A stretch of DNA of 64,000 nt, from NCBI GenBank assembly GCA_963739515.1, contig CAVUAO010000003.1:62001-126000 (forward strand). The letters are read 5' to 3'. The notes under the pieces are model-generated. The model saw nothing but the letters and a program-made list of their open reading frames with translations. It was not told where the DNA came from and made no database searches. Position numbers and translations under genes: made by a program. This document shows, piece by piece, positions 51,615-61,193 of the stretch (the first letter of the stretch is position 1; every line of letters starts with the position of its first letter). Origin of the DNA: JBFYTX01 sp963739515 (GTDB taxonomy: Bacteria > Chloroflexota > Dehalococcoidia > Dehalococcoidales > RBG-16-60-22).

Positions 51615-53945
51615 ATGAGACTAGTCTCGCTGATTAGCCGGAAACTATTCGTGTTCACGCTGATAATCATTGTAGGGGTGCTGGCCGCGTGTTCATCGAC
51701 GCCCACACCCACGCCGACACTGACCCCCAGCCCCACTTCTACTCCCACCAAGACACCAACCCCGACGCCGACGTCCGGCGTACCGGCGGTCCCCCCGGAG
51801 GTGACGCAGTATGCCAAGGACTGGCCCCTGCCTAACAGGGACTACGCCAATACACGGGCGACGAAGGATGCCGCGATAAACTCCGGCAATGTTAATAGCC
51901 TGGGGGTCGCCTGGGCGCTGCCGCTACCGGGCCAGGGTATCTTCGGGGCAGCCTCCACAACACCGATTATTATGGGGGATACCGTCTATTTCCAGGACCT
52001 GGGCAATAACGTTTTTGCCCTCGACCTGGCCACCGGGGCCATCAAATGGCAGAAGCTCTATAACGATACGAACATCGGCCCGAACGGTATCGCCGTAGGC
52101 TGGGGCAAGGTCTTCGGCAGCGCCGACCCGTACAATATGGCCGCCCTGGACATGAATACCGGCAACCAGCTCTGGCTGGCAACGATATCCACCTTTCCGA
52201 CCACCGGCACAGACATGCAGCCGGGCGTCTACGGCGGGCTCGTTTTCATCTCCACAGTACCCGGGACCAGCGGAGGAGATTTCTACTCCGGAGGCCAGAT
52301 TGGCACCGTCTACGCCCTGGACCAGGCCACCGGAAAAATCGTCTGGAGCTTTGACACGGTTGATTCTAAAGACATCTGGGGCAATAAAAATGTAAACAGC
52401 GGCGGCGGCGCCTGGTACACGCCGTCGTTTGATACCAGCGCGGGCATTTCTTACTGGGGCATCGGCAATCCCGCCCCGTGGCCCGGCACCAAAGATTTCC
52501 CCAACGGCTCAAGCCGTCCCGGCCCCAACCTGTATACCGATTCGCTGGTCGCCCTCGACGGCAAGACCGGCGCCTTGAAATGGTTTACCCAGGTCAATCC
52601 CCACGATAATTTCGACGCTGACTTTGAATCCCCGCCGATTCTCGCCTCAGCGAAAATCGGCGGTATCCAGCAGGATATCGTCATCGGCGCCGGCAAATTG
52701 GGTCGAGTGGTCGCTTTTAACCGCCAGACCGGCGCCATCCTGTGGGAAACCATCGTCGGCACCCATCTTAACGACCAACTGGCGAGCATCCCCTCGGACA
52801 ATGCCACCAAAGTATATCCCGGCACTTTTGGCGGCGTCGAGACGCCCATGGCCTATGCCGACGGAGTCGTTTATGTACCGCTGCTCAACCTCTACGGTGA
52901 ATACCTTCCTTCGACCGTCGCCGGGGGCCAGCCGTTTAACGAGGGCACGGGAGAGCTCGTGGCTATCGATGTGACCACCGGCAAAATCCTCTGGGACAAG
53001 ACTTTCCCGTCAATCAATGTCGGCGGGGCGACCGTAGTCAACGACCTGGTGTTCACAGCAACCTTCGACGGTATGGTATACGCCCTAAATCGAGCTACCG
53101 GCGAAACGGCCTGGACTTACCAGGCGCCGGGCGCCATCAATGCCTGGCCGGCTTTCGCCGGAGACACGATGCTCCTGCCGGTCGGCCTGGCTTCGCCCTT
53201 CCCGGTGCTGATGGCCTTAAGGCTCGGAGCCAACGCGCCTACTATGGCCATCACGCCGTCGGACGGTTCCAGCGTTGTTACCGGCAATATCACCGTGTCC
53301 GCCATGGCCCTTAACTTCAAACTGGTAGAAAAGCAGGGTCAAGCCAACGTATCGGGCGAAGGACACCTGCACTATTTCCTGGATACCGAACCTCCCACCG
53401 CCCCGGGTTCACCGGCGATTCCACCCGGCGGCTCCTGGGCACATACCGCCAACACGATCTTTACTTTCGGCGGAGTCGCGGCCGGCACACATACCATTGC
53501 GGTCGAACTCGTCAATAACGACCACACGCCGCTGGTCCCGCCGGTGGTAGCCAAAGCCACCATCCTGGTAGTACCGCCCTCACCGCAGATAAAGATATTA
53601 ACGCCGGCCAACCGCTCCGTCCTGCCGCCCGGCGATATCACCATCACTGTCCAAGTGACCAATTTCAACCTGGCGGAAAAGCAGGGGCAGGCCAATGTTT
53701 CCGGTGAAGGCCACATACATTACTTCATAGACGTGGCAGCGCCGACGGAAGCCGGTAAGCCGGCCGTCACGGAAGCGGGGACCTACGCGACAACAGCGGC
53801 GACATCTTTCACCTGGCATAATGTCGCCCCGGGCACGCATACCTTCTCGGTGGAGCTGGTCAACAACGATCATACGCCGCTCAGCTCGCCGGTCGTCGTC
53901 AAGATTGTTGTCGTCGTCAAGGAATCTTCCGGCGGCGGGCCTTAA
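51615..53945 (+). CDS. PQQ-type beta-propeller lipoprotein with duplicated C-terminal domain
   Basis: 776 residues. Lipoprotein signal with lipobox LAACSS (Cys at about 26), Pro/Thr linker about 29-55, then a quinoprotein dehydrogenase-like propeller about 65-540 (repeats such as GTVYALDQATGKIVWSF, DSLVALDGKTGALKWF, GELVAIDVTTGKILWDK). Residues about 545-655 and 658-770 are near-identical repeats: VEKQGQANVSGEGHLHYFLD / AEKQGQANVSGEGHIHYFID and GTHTIAVELVNNDHTPL / GTHTFSVELVNNDHTPL, DUF4399-like. Key PQQ calcium/Asp residues cannot be confirmed, so enzyme or scaffold remains open. Confidence 0.82.
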   Translation: MRLVSLISRKLFVFTLIIIVGVLAACSSTPTPTPTLTPSPTSTPTKTPTPTPTSGVPAVPPEVTQYAKDWPLPNRDYANTRATKDAAINSGNVNSLGVAWALPLPGQGIFGAASTTPIIMGDTVYFQDLGNNVFALDLATGAIKWQKLYNDTNIGPNGIAVGWGKVFGSADPYNMAALDMNTGNQLWLATISTFPTTGTDMQPGVYGGLVFISTVPGTSGGDFYSGGQIGTVYALDQATGKIVWSFDTVDSKDIWGNKNVNSGGGAWYTPSFDTSAGISYWGIGNPAPWPGTKDFPNGSSRPGPNLYTDSLVALDGKTGALKWFTQVNPHDNFDADFESPPILASAKIGGIQQDIVIGAGKLGRVVAFNRQTGAILWETIVGTHLNDQLASIPSDNATKVYPGTFGGVETPMAYADGVVYVPLLNLYGEYLPSTVAGGQPFNEGTGELVAIDVTTGKILWDKTFPSINVGGATVVNDLVFTATFDGMVYALNRATGETAWTYQAPGAINAWPAFAGDTMLLPVGLASPFPVLMALRLGANAPTMAITPSDGSSVVTGNITVSAMALNFKLVEKQGQANVSGEGHLHYFLDTEPPTAPGSPAIPPGGSWAHTANTIFTFGGVAAGTHTIAVELVNNDHTPLVPPVVAKATILVVPPSPQIKILTPANRSVLPPGDITITVQVTNFNLAEKQGQANVSGEGHIHYFIDVAAPTEAGKPAVTEAGTYATTAATSFTWHNVAPGTHTFSVELVNNDHTPLSSPVVVKIVVVVKESSGGGP

Positions 53946-53995
53946 GACAAAAGGATAAATAAGGTAAAAATATTGATAATGCAAAGGATAGAAAA

Positions 53996-54559
53996 ATGAA
54001 AAAGATTAGTCGCATACTTTATTATTTGATGACATTATCTATTGTCCTGCTCTCACTGGCGGTGCTGTCCGCCTGCAGTTCATCTAAGCCCACGCCCACG
54101 CCCACACCGACACCCACACCGACATCTACGCTTACTCCAACTCCCACCCCGACATCCACACCAACGCCCACGCCCAGCCCGACACCGACACCATCGCCGA
54201 CATTGACGCCCACCCTTACCCCGACGCCGACGCAAACTCCCACGCCCACGCCTTCACCAACCCCGACCCCCCAGAGCGTCACCATCGACCTGATAGCGCA
54301 GGGAATGGCGTTTAACATGAGCACCATCACCGTCCCGGCGGGCGCGACCGTGACGATAAACTTTGATAATAAAGACGGCGTGCCCCACAATTTCGCGCTG
54401 TATACGAATTCCAGCGCCAGCACGTCGATATTCATCGGCACGATTGTCACCGGGAACAAGATAACGTACACGTTCACCGCCCCGAGCACGCCCGGCAACT
54501 ACTTCTTCCGCTGTGACGTGCATCCGACTTCAATGACGGGTACGTTCGTCGTGACTTAA
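53996..54559 (+). CDS. Cupredoxin-domain lipoprotein
   Basis: 187 residues. Signal and lipobox LSACSSS, then a long PT/ST repeat linker (about 30-92) that spaces the domain from the membrane. The cupredoxin about 95-187 has type 1 copper ligands in GVPHNFALY (His) and FRCDVHPTSMTG (Cys, His, Met). Predicted extracytoplasmic electron carrier, possibly for the adjacent PQQ-propeller protein. The low-complexity DNA is not a CRISPR. Confidence 0.88.
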   Translation: MKKISRILYYLMTLSIVLLSLAVLSACSSSKPTPTPTPTPTPTSTLTPTPTPTSTPTPTPSPTPTPSPTLTPTLTPTPTQTPTPTPSPTPTPQSVTIDLIAQGMAFNMSTITVPAGATVTINFDNKDGVPHNFALYTNSSASTSIFIGTIVTGNKITYTFTAPSTPGNYFFRCDVHPTSMTGTFVVT

Positions 54560-54592
54560 AGAGAAGAAAAAACGTAAAGAAAGAGGTGTAAA

Positions 54593-55726
54593 ATGCTAAG
54601 AGGCGGGATACCCATCGGCAAGGCGTTCGGCATATCGTTAAGGCTGCATTATTCCTGGTTCATCATCTTCGTCCTGGTGACATGGGCGCTTACCGCCAGC
54701 TACTTCCCGACCGAATATCCGACATGGAGCCTGGGCAGCCGGATAGCCGCCGGCATCATCACCAGCCTGCTGTTTTTCGGCTCGGTGCTGGTGCACGAGC
54801 TGATGCACAGCATCGTTTCCCAGCGCCAGGGTATACCCGTCCAGTCCATCACCCTCTTTGTTTTCGGCGGCGTTTCCCAAATCAGCGAGGAGCCAAAGCT
54901 ACCTAAAGACGAGTTCCGCATGGCTTTCGTCGGCCCTTTAAGCAGTCTGGTAATCGGCGGCATACTTATCGGCGTTTATTTCGGCCTACGCAATTCTAAT
55001 ATATTTGCCGTCCAGTTCATCACGGCCATCGCTTACTGGCTCGGCTATATCAACCTGGCACTGGGTGTCTTCAACCTCATCCCCGGCTTCCCCCTCGATG
55101 GCGGGCGCGTCTTGAGGTCGCTGGTCTGGTGGCGCAGCAACAACCTGAGAAATGCCACTAAAATAGCCTCAAACATCGGCCGGGTAATAGGTTTTCTTTT
55201 CATCTTCGGAGGCATCTGGCTGGTATTTGCCGGCTACTGGATCAACGGTATCTGGTTTGCTCTAATCGGCTGGTTCCTGGAGAGCGCAGCCGTCGGCAGC
55301 TACCGGCAGCTCCTGATGCAGGAGATGCTCAAAGGGCACGTCGCCAGCGAAGTGATGTCCCGCGACTGCGTTTTAATTCCTCCGGAAACCACGATTAACA
55401 GCCTGGTCAACGAAAATATCCTGGCCACCGGGCGGCGCTGTTTCCCCGTGGTCTCCGGCTCGCAGGTCGTTGGGATGATGACGCTGAATAATGTCCGGGC
55501 GGTGCCTCAGGACCGCTGGAACCAGGAGACCGTGCGGGGAGCCATGACGCCGTTCGATAAACTTAAGTGGGTCAAGCCCGATGAGGAGCTTTCTGCGGTA
55601 CTCCGCCTTTTGACCGAAAACGATATCAACCAGGTCCCCGTAGTGCAGGATAACCAGGTGGTGGGTATGGTGACGCGGGAAAGCCTACTTAACTTTGTTA
55701 ACATTCGCAGCGGGCTGGGGATATGA
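54593..55726 (+). CDS. Site-2 protease (M50) with two CBS domains
   Basis: 377 residues. Six hydrophobic spans in 1-230; zinc site HELMH (about 64-68, in GSVLVHELMHSIVSQ) and third ligand in NLIPGFPLDGGRVLR (about 160-174). Two CBS domains about 245-375 (VMSRDCVLIPPETTINSLVN; QVPVVQDNQVVGMVTRESLL) likely bind adenine nucleotides and control cleavage. Unlike rseP at 20.3 kb it has no PDZ. Ten bases before htrA, so an envelope proteolysis pair. Confidence 0.9.
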   Translation: MLRGGIPIGKAFGISLRLHYSWFIIFVLVTWALTASYFPTEYPTWSLGSRIAAGIITSLLFFGSVLVHELMHSIVSQRQGIPVQSITLFVFGGVSQISEEPKLPKDEFRMAFVGPLSSLVIGGILIGVYFGLRNSNIFAVQFITAIAYWLGYINLALGVFNLIPGFPLDGGRVLRSLVWWRSNNLRNATKIASNIGRVIGFLFIFGGIWLVFAGYWINGIWFALIGWFLESAAVGSYRQLLMQEMLKGHVASEVMSRDCVLIPPETTINSLVNENILATGRRCFPVVSGSQVVGMMTLNNVRAVPQDRWNQETVRGAMTPFDKLKWVKPDEELSAVLRLLTENDINQVPVVQDNQVVGMVTRESLLNFVNIRSGLGI

Positions 55727-55736
55727 GGGAAAAAAG

Positions 55737-56861
55737 ATGAGTAAAAAGTTATTTATCGCTACTGTGCTCGTTATATTAGTTACGTTTACCGCGGGACTGT
55801 TTGGCTGCGCCATATCAGCCAGTACCACACCACCAACAACGCCGGTAAACACTTCCCCGGCGCCAACCGGCACCTCCACAGGGTCGACGCCGCCCGCGGG
55901 AGGCGTACCGACCCCGGTACCTCAGCCGGCGCTGCCGTCCATCACGGAGGTCGTCGCTAAGGTCAGGCCTTCGGTCGTCGCGATTAACGTCCAAATTACG
56001 GCCTACGACATTTTTGATCGGCCGGTCCAAGAGCAGGGCGCCGGCTCGGGCTGGATTGTCCGCAGCGACGGCTATATCGTGACCAACAATCACGTGGTCG
56101 AGAGCGCCACCGACATCGTCGTCACCCTGAACGACGGCCGGACGTTCCCGGCTGCCCAGGTTAATACAGACCCGGCTACCGATCTGGCGGTTGTCAAAAT
56201 AAACGCACAAAACCTGACGGCGCTGAACATCGGAAATTCTGCAGACCTGAACGTGGGCGACTGGGTCGTGGCCATCGGTAATGCGCTGGGGCAAGGCATT
56301 GGCGCCACCAAAGGGATTGTGAGCGCGCTGGGTATTTCTCTATCGGAAAGCCCCGGGCAGACCCTGCATGGCCTCATTCAGACCGACGCGGCGATAAATC
56401 CGGGCAATAGCGGCGGCCCGCTGGTGGATATGACCGGAGCGGTCGTGGGCATCACGAGCCTCAAGGTTTCGCAGGTCGGTGTCGAAGGCATGGGCTACGC
56501 CATCAATATTAATGAAGCCACGCCCATCATCAATACGCTAATAACCGGTGGCTCCATAGTGCGACCGTACCTCGGTATAACTGTCTATACCGTTGACCAA
56601 TCGGTAGCCGCCTTTTATGGTCTGGGAGTTAATAAGGGCGTATTAGTTGCCGATGTAGCCAGCGGCAGCCCGGCCGATAACGCCGGACTCCACGCCGGCG
56701 ACGTGATTATCGCCATCGACGGTAAAGCGCAGACCGACGACGCCGCTTTGCTAGACTATATCAACTCGTTGCAGGTGGGGCAAAAAATAGAAATAACCTA
56801 CTACCGGGGGACGATTCAGAATAAGGTCACCATCACCCTCACCCAGACCCCGAAATCCTGA
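55737..56861 (+). CDS. HtrA/DegP-like serine protease, lipoprotein
   Basis: 374 residues from ATG 55737 (GAGGGAAAAAAG upstream). Signal with lipobox LFGCAIS; Pro/Thr linker about 28-70; trypsin-like domain about 75-270 with His in VTNNHVVESATD, Asp in DPATDLAVVKI and Ser in INPGNSGGPLVD; one PDZ about 280-370 (YLGITVYTV, VASGSPADNAGLHAGDVIIA). Degrades misfolded or signalling proteins outside the membrane. Possibly acts before the adjacent site-2 protease. Confidence 0.93.
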   Translation: MSKKLFIATVLVILVTFTAGLFGCAISASTTPPTTPVNTSPAPTGTSTGSTPPAGGVPTPVPQPALPSITEVVAKVRPSVVAINVQITAYDIFDRPVQEQGAGSGWIVRSDGYIVTNNHVVESATDIVVTLNDGRTFPAAQVNTDPATDLAVVKINAQNLTALNIGNSADLNVGDWVVAIGNALGQGIGATKGIVSALGISLSESPGQTLHGLIQTDAAINPGNSGGPLVDMTGAVVGITSLKVSQVGVEGMGYAININEATPIINTLITGGSIVRPYLGITVYTVDQSVAAFYGLGVNKGVLVADVASGSPADNAGLHAGDVIIAIDGKAQTDDAALLDYINSLQVGQKIEITYYRGTIQNKVTITLTQTPKS

Positions 56862-56931
56862 TGGACCGACCGATTATTAAAACTATGGTTGATATGGTAT
56901 CCTTTGAAGATAAACCTGAAGGAGGCACTAA

Positions 56932-57873
56932 ATGTATCAGAAAATACTTGTTCCGCTGGATACTTCAAAGCTAGCGGAAATAGCCCTGCCCTATGCCGAA
57001 GAGCTGGCCGTAAAACTCGGCTCGGAGCTTATTTTATTACACGTAGGGACGCTGACGGACGATAAATCCGACCATAGCGTTTATCTTAAAGAAATAACGG
57101 CGGCGACCGAGCGGAACATGAAAAAATCCCGCGCGCTGGCGCCAGGCGCCAAGGTCCAGGTGACATCGGTCCTGCTCGGTTCGCCCGCCATGGTGACTAA
57201 CCCTCCCGAAGAGATACTTAACTATATCGAGAAAGAAAACATCGGCCTAGTGATTATGGCTACGCACGGCCGGACCGGCATCAGCCGGTGGGCGCTGGGA
57301 AGCACGGCCAATAAGGTAGCCAGGGCGGCGGCGTGCCCGCTACTGCTCATCAGGGCCGGCGCCGATTCACCCCACAAGGTCAGTCTGGGGAAAATACTGG
57401 TCCCGCTGGATGGCTCCCAGCCGAGTGAAGCGGTCCTCCCCTACGTGGAAAACCTGGCTTCCAAGCTCAATAGCGAAATCAGTCTCTTTAACGTCGTTGA
57501 ACCACCCTACCATGTTTATCCCTACTCCGAAGGATTAGGTTACTACGGCGTCGCGGGAATGATACGCATACCTTATACGGAAGAAGAAATGAAACCCATG
57601 AAGGCCGTAGCGGAAAAATACATTAAGGACATCAACGATAAGCTGGCTGCTAAAGGTATCCGGACAAGCTACGCAATGAAAACAGGTTCTCCCGGCGAGG
57701 AAATCATCAAACTGGAGGGAGAGATGCGCCCGCACCTGGTGGCGATGTCGACTCACGGGCATTCGGGGTTCGGGCGTTTCGACCACGGCAGCGTGGCCGA
57801 TAAAGTCCTTCACGGCGGCAATACACCGCTTTTGCTGGTTAGGCCGTCTCAGCCGATAGTGCCGCGCTCCTGA
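56932..57873 (+). CDS. Tandem universal stress protein
   Basis: 313 residues with two UspA domains (about 1-145 and 155-305). Each starts KILVPLD and ends with an ATP-binding loop: ATHGRTGISRWALGS with VARAAACPLLLIR, and STHGHSGFGRFDHGS with VLHGGNTPLLLVR. ATG with GGAGGCACTAA upstream. Probably ATP-binding stress protein; next gene is pyruvate kinase after 29 bases. Confidence 0.9.
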   Translation: MYQKILVPLDTSKLAEIALPYAEELAVKLGSELILLHVGTLTDDKSDHSVYLKEITAATERNMKKSRALAPGAKVQVTSVLLGSPAMVTNPPEEILNYIEKENIGLVIMATHGRTGISRWALGSTANKVARAAACPLLLIRAGADSPHKVSLGKILVPLDGSQPSEAVLPYVENLASKLNSEISLFNVVEPPYHVYPYSEGLGYYGVAGMIRIPYTEEEMKPMKAVAEKYIKDINDKLAAKGIRTSYAMKTGSPGEEIIKLEGEMRPHLVAMSTHGHSGFGRFDHGSVADKVLHGGNTPLLLVRPSQPIVPRS

Positions 57874-57902
57874 TACGTTTTTAATCTACTCATCATAACG
57901 AT

Positions 57903-59339
57903 ATGAAAAACCCCGGATACTTTAACCGGCGCACCAAGATAGTCTGCACCCTCGGCCCGGCCTCAGCATCGCCGGCGGTAATACAACAGCTTATCCGGGC
58001 GGGGATGGATGTCGCCCGCCTTAACCTGTCCCACGGTAGTCTTGACCAACACGCCCGCTATATCGAAACCGTGCGCAGGCTGAGCCGACGTGCGGGGATA
58101 GATGTAGCCATACTCATCGACCTGCCGGGGCCCAAATACCGCATCGGCAGATTGAAAGACGGCCAGGCAGTGCTGAAAAAGGGCAGCCTGGTGCGACTCG
58201 TCTCCGGTAATATCGAAGGCGACGCCTTGCTGCTCCCGGTCACTTTGCCCGACCTCGCCCGCGATATCAAAGTGGGGGACATCGTTATACTTGACGACGG
58301 CGCCATGCAGCTCAGGGTCAGGGAGATAGACGGTGAAGATATCAAGTGCCGCGTCGTGGTGGGGGGCTTGCTCCGCCAAGGACGCGGCCTGGTGGTGCCC
58401 GGGATGCGCATCTCTCTCCCTTACATTACCGACCAGCTCCGCGAGGATATCCACTTCGCCGCAAAGCAGCGGCCCGACTTCCTTGCCATATCTTTCGTGA
58501 CCGGTCCGCAGGACATTGCCGATGTGCGGGCTTTGATACAGAAGGAAAATACCGAGATACCAATCATTGCTAAAATCGAGCGCGGCGAAGCTGTCAAAAA
58601 TTTCAACAGTATTTTAGCAGCCAGCGACGGCATTATGATTGCCCGGGGCGACCTCGGGGTGGAAGTTCCCCTGGAAAGGGTCCCCCTGCTGCAAAAGGAG
58701 TTCATCCGGAAATGCAACCGCGCCGGCAAGCCCGTCATTACTGCCACCGAAATGCTGGAGACGATGATAGAGTATCCCCGTCCGACGCGCGCCGAGGCCA
58801 CCGACGTCGCCAACGCCATCTTTGACGGCACCGATGCCATCATGCTTTCCGGCGAGACGGCCATCGGCAAATATCCGGTGCCGGCAGTAAGAATGATGGC
58901 CAGAATCGCCCGCGCCACCGAAAAGCAGCTGCGCTATGACGATGTCCTGGCGGAAAGGCGCGGTTGGCTGGAGCGCGTTACCGACGAACTGATAAGCTAC
59001 AACGCCTGCCAGACGGCGCAGAGTCTGCGCGCCGCCGCCATCGTGACGTTTACGCGGTCGGGCAGCACGGCCATACGCGTATCGAAATATCGACCCGGCG
59101 CGCCCATTCTGGCGCTGACGCCCGGTCGCGCGGTGTCCGGCAGGCTGCTTTTATACTGGGGCATACGCCCTTATATCATAGTTGAACCGACCTCCGTAGA
59201 TGAGATGTTTGCCCTGGCTGCCAGGATTACGAAAGAGCTGGGCATTGCCAAGGCCGGCGATTTGCTCGTCATTGCCGCAGGCATACCCATCGGCGTGGCC
59301 GGCTCCACCAACCTGCTTAAGGTGGAAAAAATCGTTTAG
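57903..59339 (+). CDS. pyk: Pyruvate kinase
   Basis: Phosphoenolpyruvate + ADP to pyruvate + ATP. 478 residues. TKIVCTLGPASASPAVIQQL at the N-terminus, MDVARLNLSHGSLDQH, B domain about 75-170, IPIIAKIERGEAVKNF (catalytic Lys), GIMIARGDLGVEVPLERV, EATDVANAIFDGTDAIMLSG, and a C-terminal domain about 355-478 (FTRSGSTAIRVSKYRP). No extra phosphohistidine domain. Lacks a clear Shine-Dalgarno; may be coupled to the usp gene. Confidence 0.95.
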   Translation: MKNPGYFNRRTKIVCTLGPASASPAVIQQLIRAGMDVARLNLSHGSLDQHARYIETVRRLSRRAGIDVAILIDLPGPKYRIGRLKDGQAVLKKGSLVRLVSGNIEGDALLLPVTLPDLARDIKVGDIVILDDGAMQLRVREIDGEDIKCRVVVGGLLRQGRGLVVPGMRISLPYITDQLREDIHFAAKQRPDFLAISFVTGPQDIADVRALIQKENTEIPIIAKIERGEAVKNFNSILAASDGIMIARGDLGVEVPLERVPLLQKEFIRKCNRAGKPVITATEMLETMIEYPRPTRAEATDVANAIFDGTDAIMLSGETAIGKYPVPAVRMMARIARATEKQLRYDDVLAERRGWLERVTDELISYNACQTAQSLRAAAIVTFTRSGSTAIRVSKYRPGAPILALTPGRAVSGRLLLYWGIRPYIIVEPTSVDEMFALAARITKELGIAKAGDLLVIAAGIPIGVAGSTNLLKVEKIV

Positions 59340-59478
59340 GCCCACGCAATTTTTTATCGAGGGGAGCCCTGACCAACTACTCCGGCCGCAAGAATAGCCC
59401 GCCCAACGGAAATTGCTTCTTCCGGTCAAGTATAATATTATTCACATTGTCTGTATTTATTTAGTACGGAGGAAGAAT

Positions 59479-61167
59479 ATGTCAAACCAAAACCGCATTG
59501 TGGTTATCGGCGGGACGGCCTGCGGTCCCAAGGCAGCCGCCCGGGCGAGGCGCTGCGACCCCTCCGCCCGGATAACCATTATCGAGCAGAAAGACAATCT
59601 TTCCACCGCCACCTGCGGCCTGCCCTACTTCGTCGCCGACATTATTAAAAAGGAAACCGCCCTGGTCGCCCGCCAGGTCGACTATTTCCGTGATGTCATG
59701 GACATGGAGGTGCTGACCGGCACCCGCGCCCTGGCGGTACATCCTAAAGCCCATACCGTAGAAATCGCCGACCGAAAAACAGACCGTAGTTCAACCATTG
59801 AATATGATAAGCTCGTTATCGCCACGGGCGCCTCACCGGTCGTGCCTAATTGGGAAGGAAAAGGCCTCACCGGCATCTTTACCCTCTCCGATATCCCAGA
59901 CGCCGCCGCCATCCGCAACTATCTAGCGAATCTGGAGAATAAAGAGGTAATCATCGTGGGGGCGGGGCTTATCGGGCTGGAAATGGCCGAGGCTTTTTAC
60001 ACCCGGGGCCTGAAAGTCACCGTTATCGAAGCCCTGGGCTGGCCCCTGCCGGCCCTGCTCGATGCCGAAATCGCCGCCCACGTGGAAAAACACCTGAACT
60101 CTAAAGGCGTCAACGTCCGCTGCGGGCAGCGCGTCACCGGGTTTTTGGGAGATAAGGACAACCGCGTGCGTAAGGTCATCCTGGGCGGTACCGAACTCGA
60201 AGCCGGCATGGTGCTTTTGTCTCTCGGCGTCCGCCCGAATATCGCCCTCGCCAAAGAAGCCGGGCTCGCGATAGGGGCTACCGGCGGTCTCTCCGTCAAC
60301 GACCAACTCCAGACCAGCGACCCGGATATCTACGCCGGCGGGGACTGCGTCGAGGTGGTCAACGTAATTACCAATAAAAAGACCTTTGTCCCCCTGGGCT
60401 CCACCGCCAATAAACATGGCCGTATCATCGGGACCAATGTTACCGGCGGCCGCGATACCTTTCCCGGTGTGGCTGGCACGGCCGTCGCCAAGGTCTTCGA
60501 TTTCAACGTGGCCAGGACCGGCTTGAACGAGGCCCAGGCGCGGGAGGCCGGCCTTGAAATCATCACATCGCTGGTGCCTACATTCGAGCACGCCACTTAC
60601 TACCCGGGCGCCCGCGATATCATGGTAAAGCTGGTAGCGGATAAAGCCACCGGCAGGCTGCTTGGCGGGCAGGCGGTAGGCACGGGCGATACCTCCAAAC
60701 GCATCGACGTCCTGGCAACGGCGTTGACTTTCGGAGCGAAGGTGGACGACCTCGCCAACCTCGACCTGGGCTACGCCCCTCCCTATAACTCCGCCCTCGA
60801 CCCGCTCCATAACGCCGCCAATGTCATCCGCAATAAGCTGACGCGGCAGGCGCGGTCGCTGTCTCCCATAGAGGTAAAGAAAAAGCTGGACAACGGCGAG
60901 CATTTCGTCCTGCTGGATGTCCGCTCGCTGCAAGAGTGGCAAGCCGAGCGCATCGAAGCCGAGCAGGTTAAGCTGATTCCCCTCCCCGAACTGCGCCGCA
61001 GGCTCGGCGAGCTTTCCCCGGACGAGGAGATAGTGATTACCTGCCGGACGAGCATCCGCGCCTACCAGGCACAGAGAATCCTGGACGGCGCCGGCTATAA
61101 GGACGTCAAATTCATGGACGGCAGCGTGGCGGCCTGGCCCTACAGGCTTTCGACCGGCCCCAAATAA
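59479..61167 (+). CDS. CoA-disulfide reductase-like flavoprotein fused to rhodanese
   Basis: 562 residues from ATG 59479 (GGAGGAAGAAT upstream). FAD/NAD(P) pyridine nucleotide-disulfide oxidoreductase about 1-450: VVIGGTACGPKAAARAR, the single redox Cys in STATCGLPYFVAD (CoADR/Npx type), NADH site VIIVGAGLIGLEMAE, and IYAGGDCVEV. Rhodanese domain about 465-560 (LLDVRSLQEWQAERIEAE, CRTSIRAY active loop). Likely reduces CoA disulfide/persulfide or polysulfide. TATAAT lies near 59430. Confidence 0.92.
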   Translation: MSNQNRIVVIGGTACGPKAAARARRCDPSARITIIEQKDNLSTATCGLPYFVADIIKKETALVARQVDYFRDVMDMEVLTGTRALAVHPKAHTVEIADRKTDRSSTIEYDKLVIATGASPVVPNWEGKGLTGIFTLSDIPDAAAIRNYLANLENKEVIIVGAGLIGLEMAEAFYTRGLKVTVIEALGWPLPALLDAEIAAHVEKHLNSKGVNVRCGQRVTGFLGDKDNRVRKVILGGTELEAGMVLLSLGVRPNIALAKEAGLAIGATGGLSVNDQLQTSDPDIYAGGDCVEVVNVITNKKTFVPLGSTANKHGRIIGTNVTGGRDTFPGVAGTAVAKVFDFNVARTGLNEAQAREAGLEIITSLVPTFEHATYYPGARDIMVKLVADKATGRLLGGQAVGTGDTSKRIDVLATALTFGAKVDDLANLDLGYAPPYNSALDPLHNAANVIRNKLTRQARSLSPIEVKKKLDNGEHFVLLDVRSLQEWQAERIEAEQVKLIPLPELRRRLGELSPDEEIVITCRTSIRAYQAQRILDGAGYKDVKFMDGSVAAWPYRLSTGPK

Positions 61168-61193
61168 CGCTACCATAAATACCGGAGGCACAT

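Noticed and set aside
54080..54275. CRISPR or minisatellite array
   Set aside because: The repetitive DNA encodes an in-frame Pro/Thr/Ser linker of a lipoprotein; there are no repeat-spacer units.
59923..61191. 422-codon minus-strand open frame
   Set aside because: Antisense shadow of the CoA-disulfide reductase fusion.
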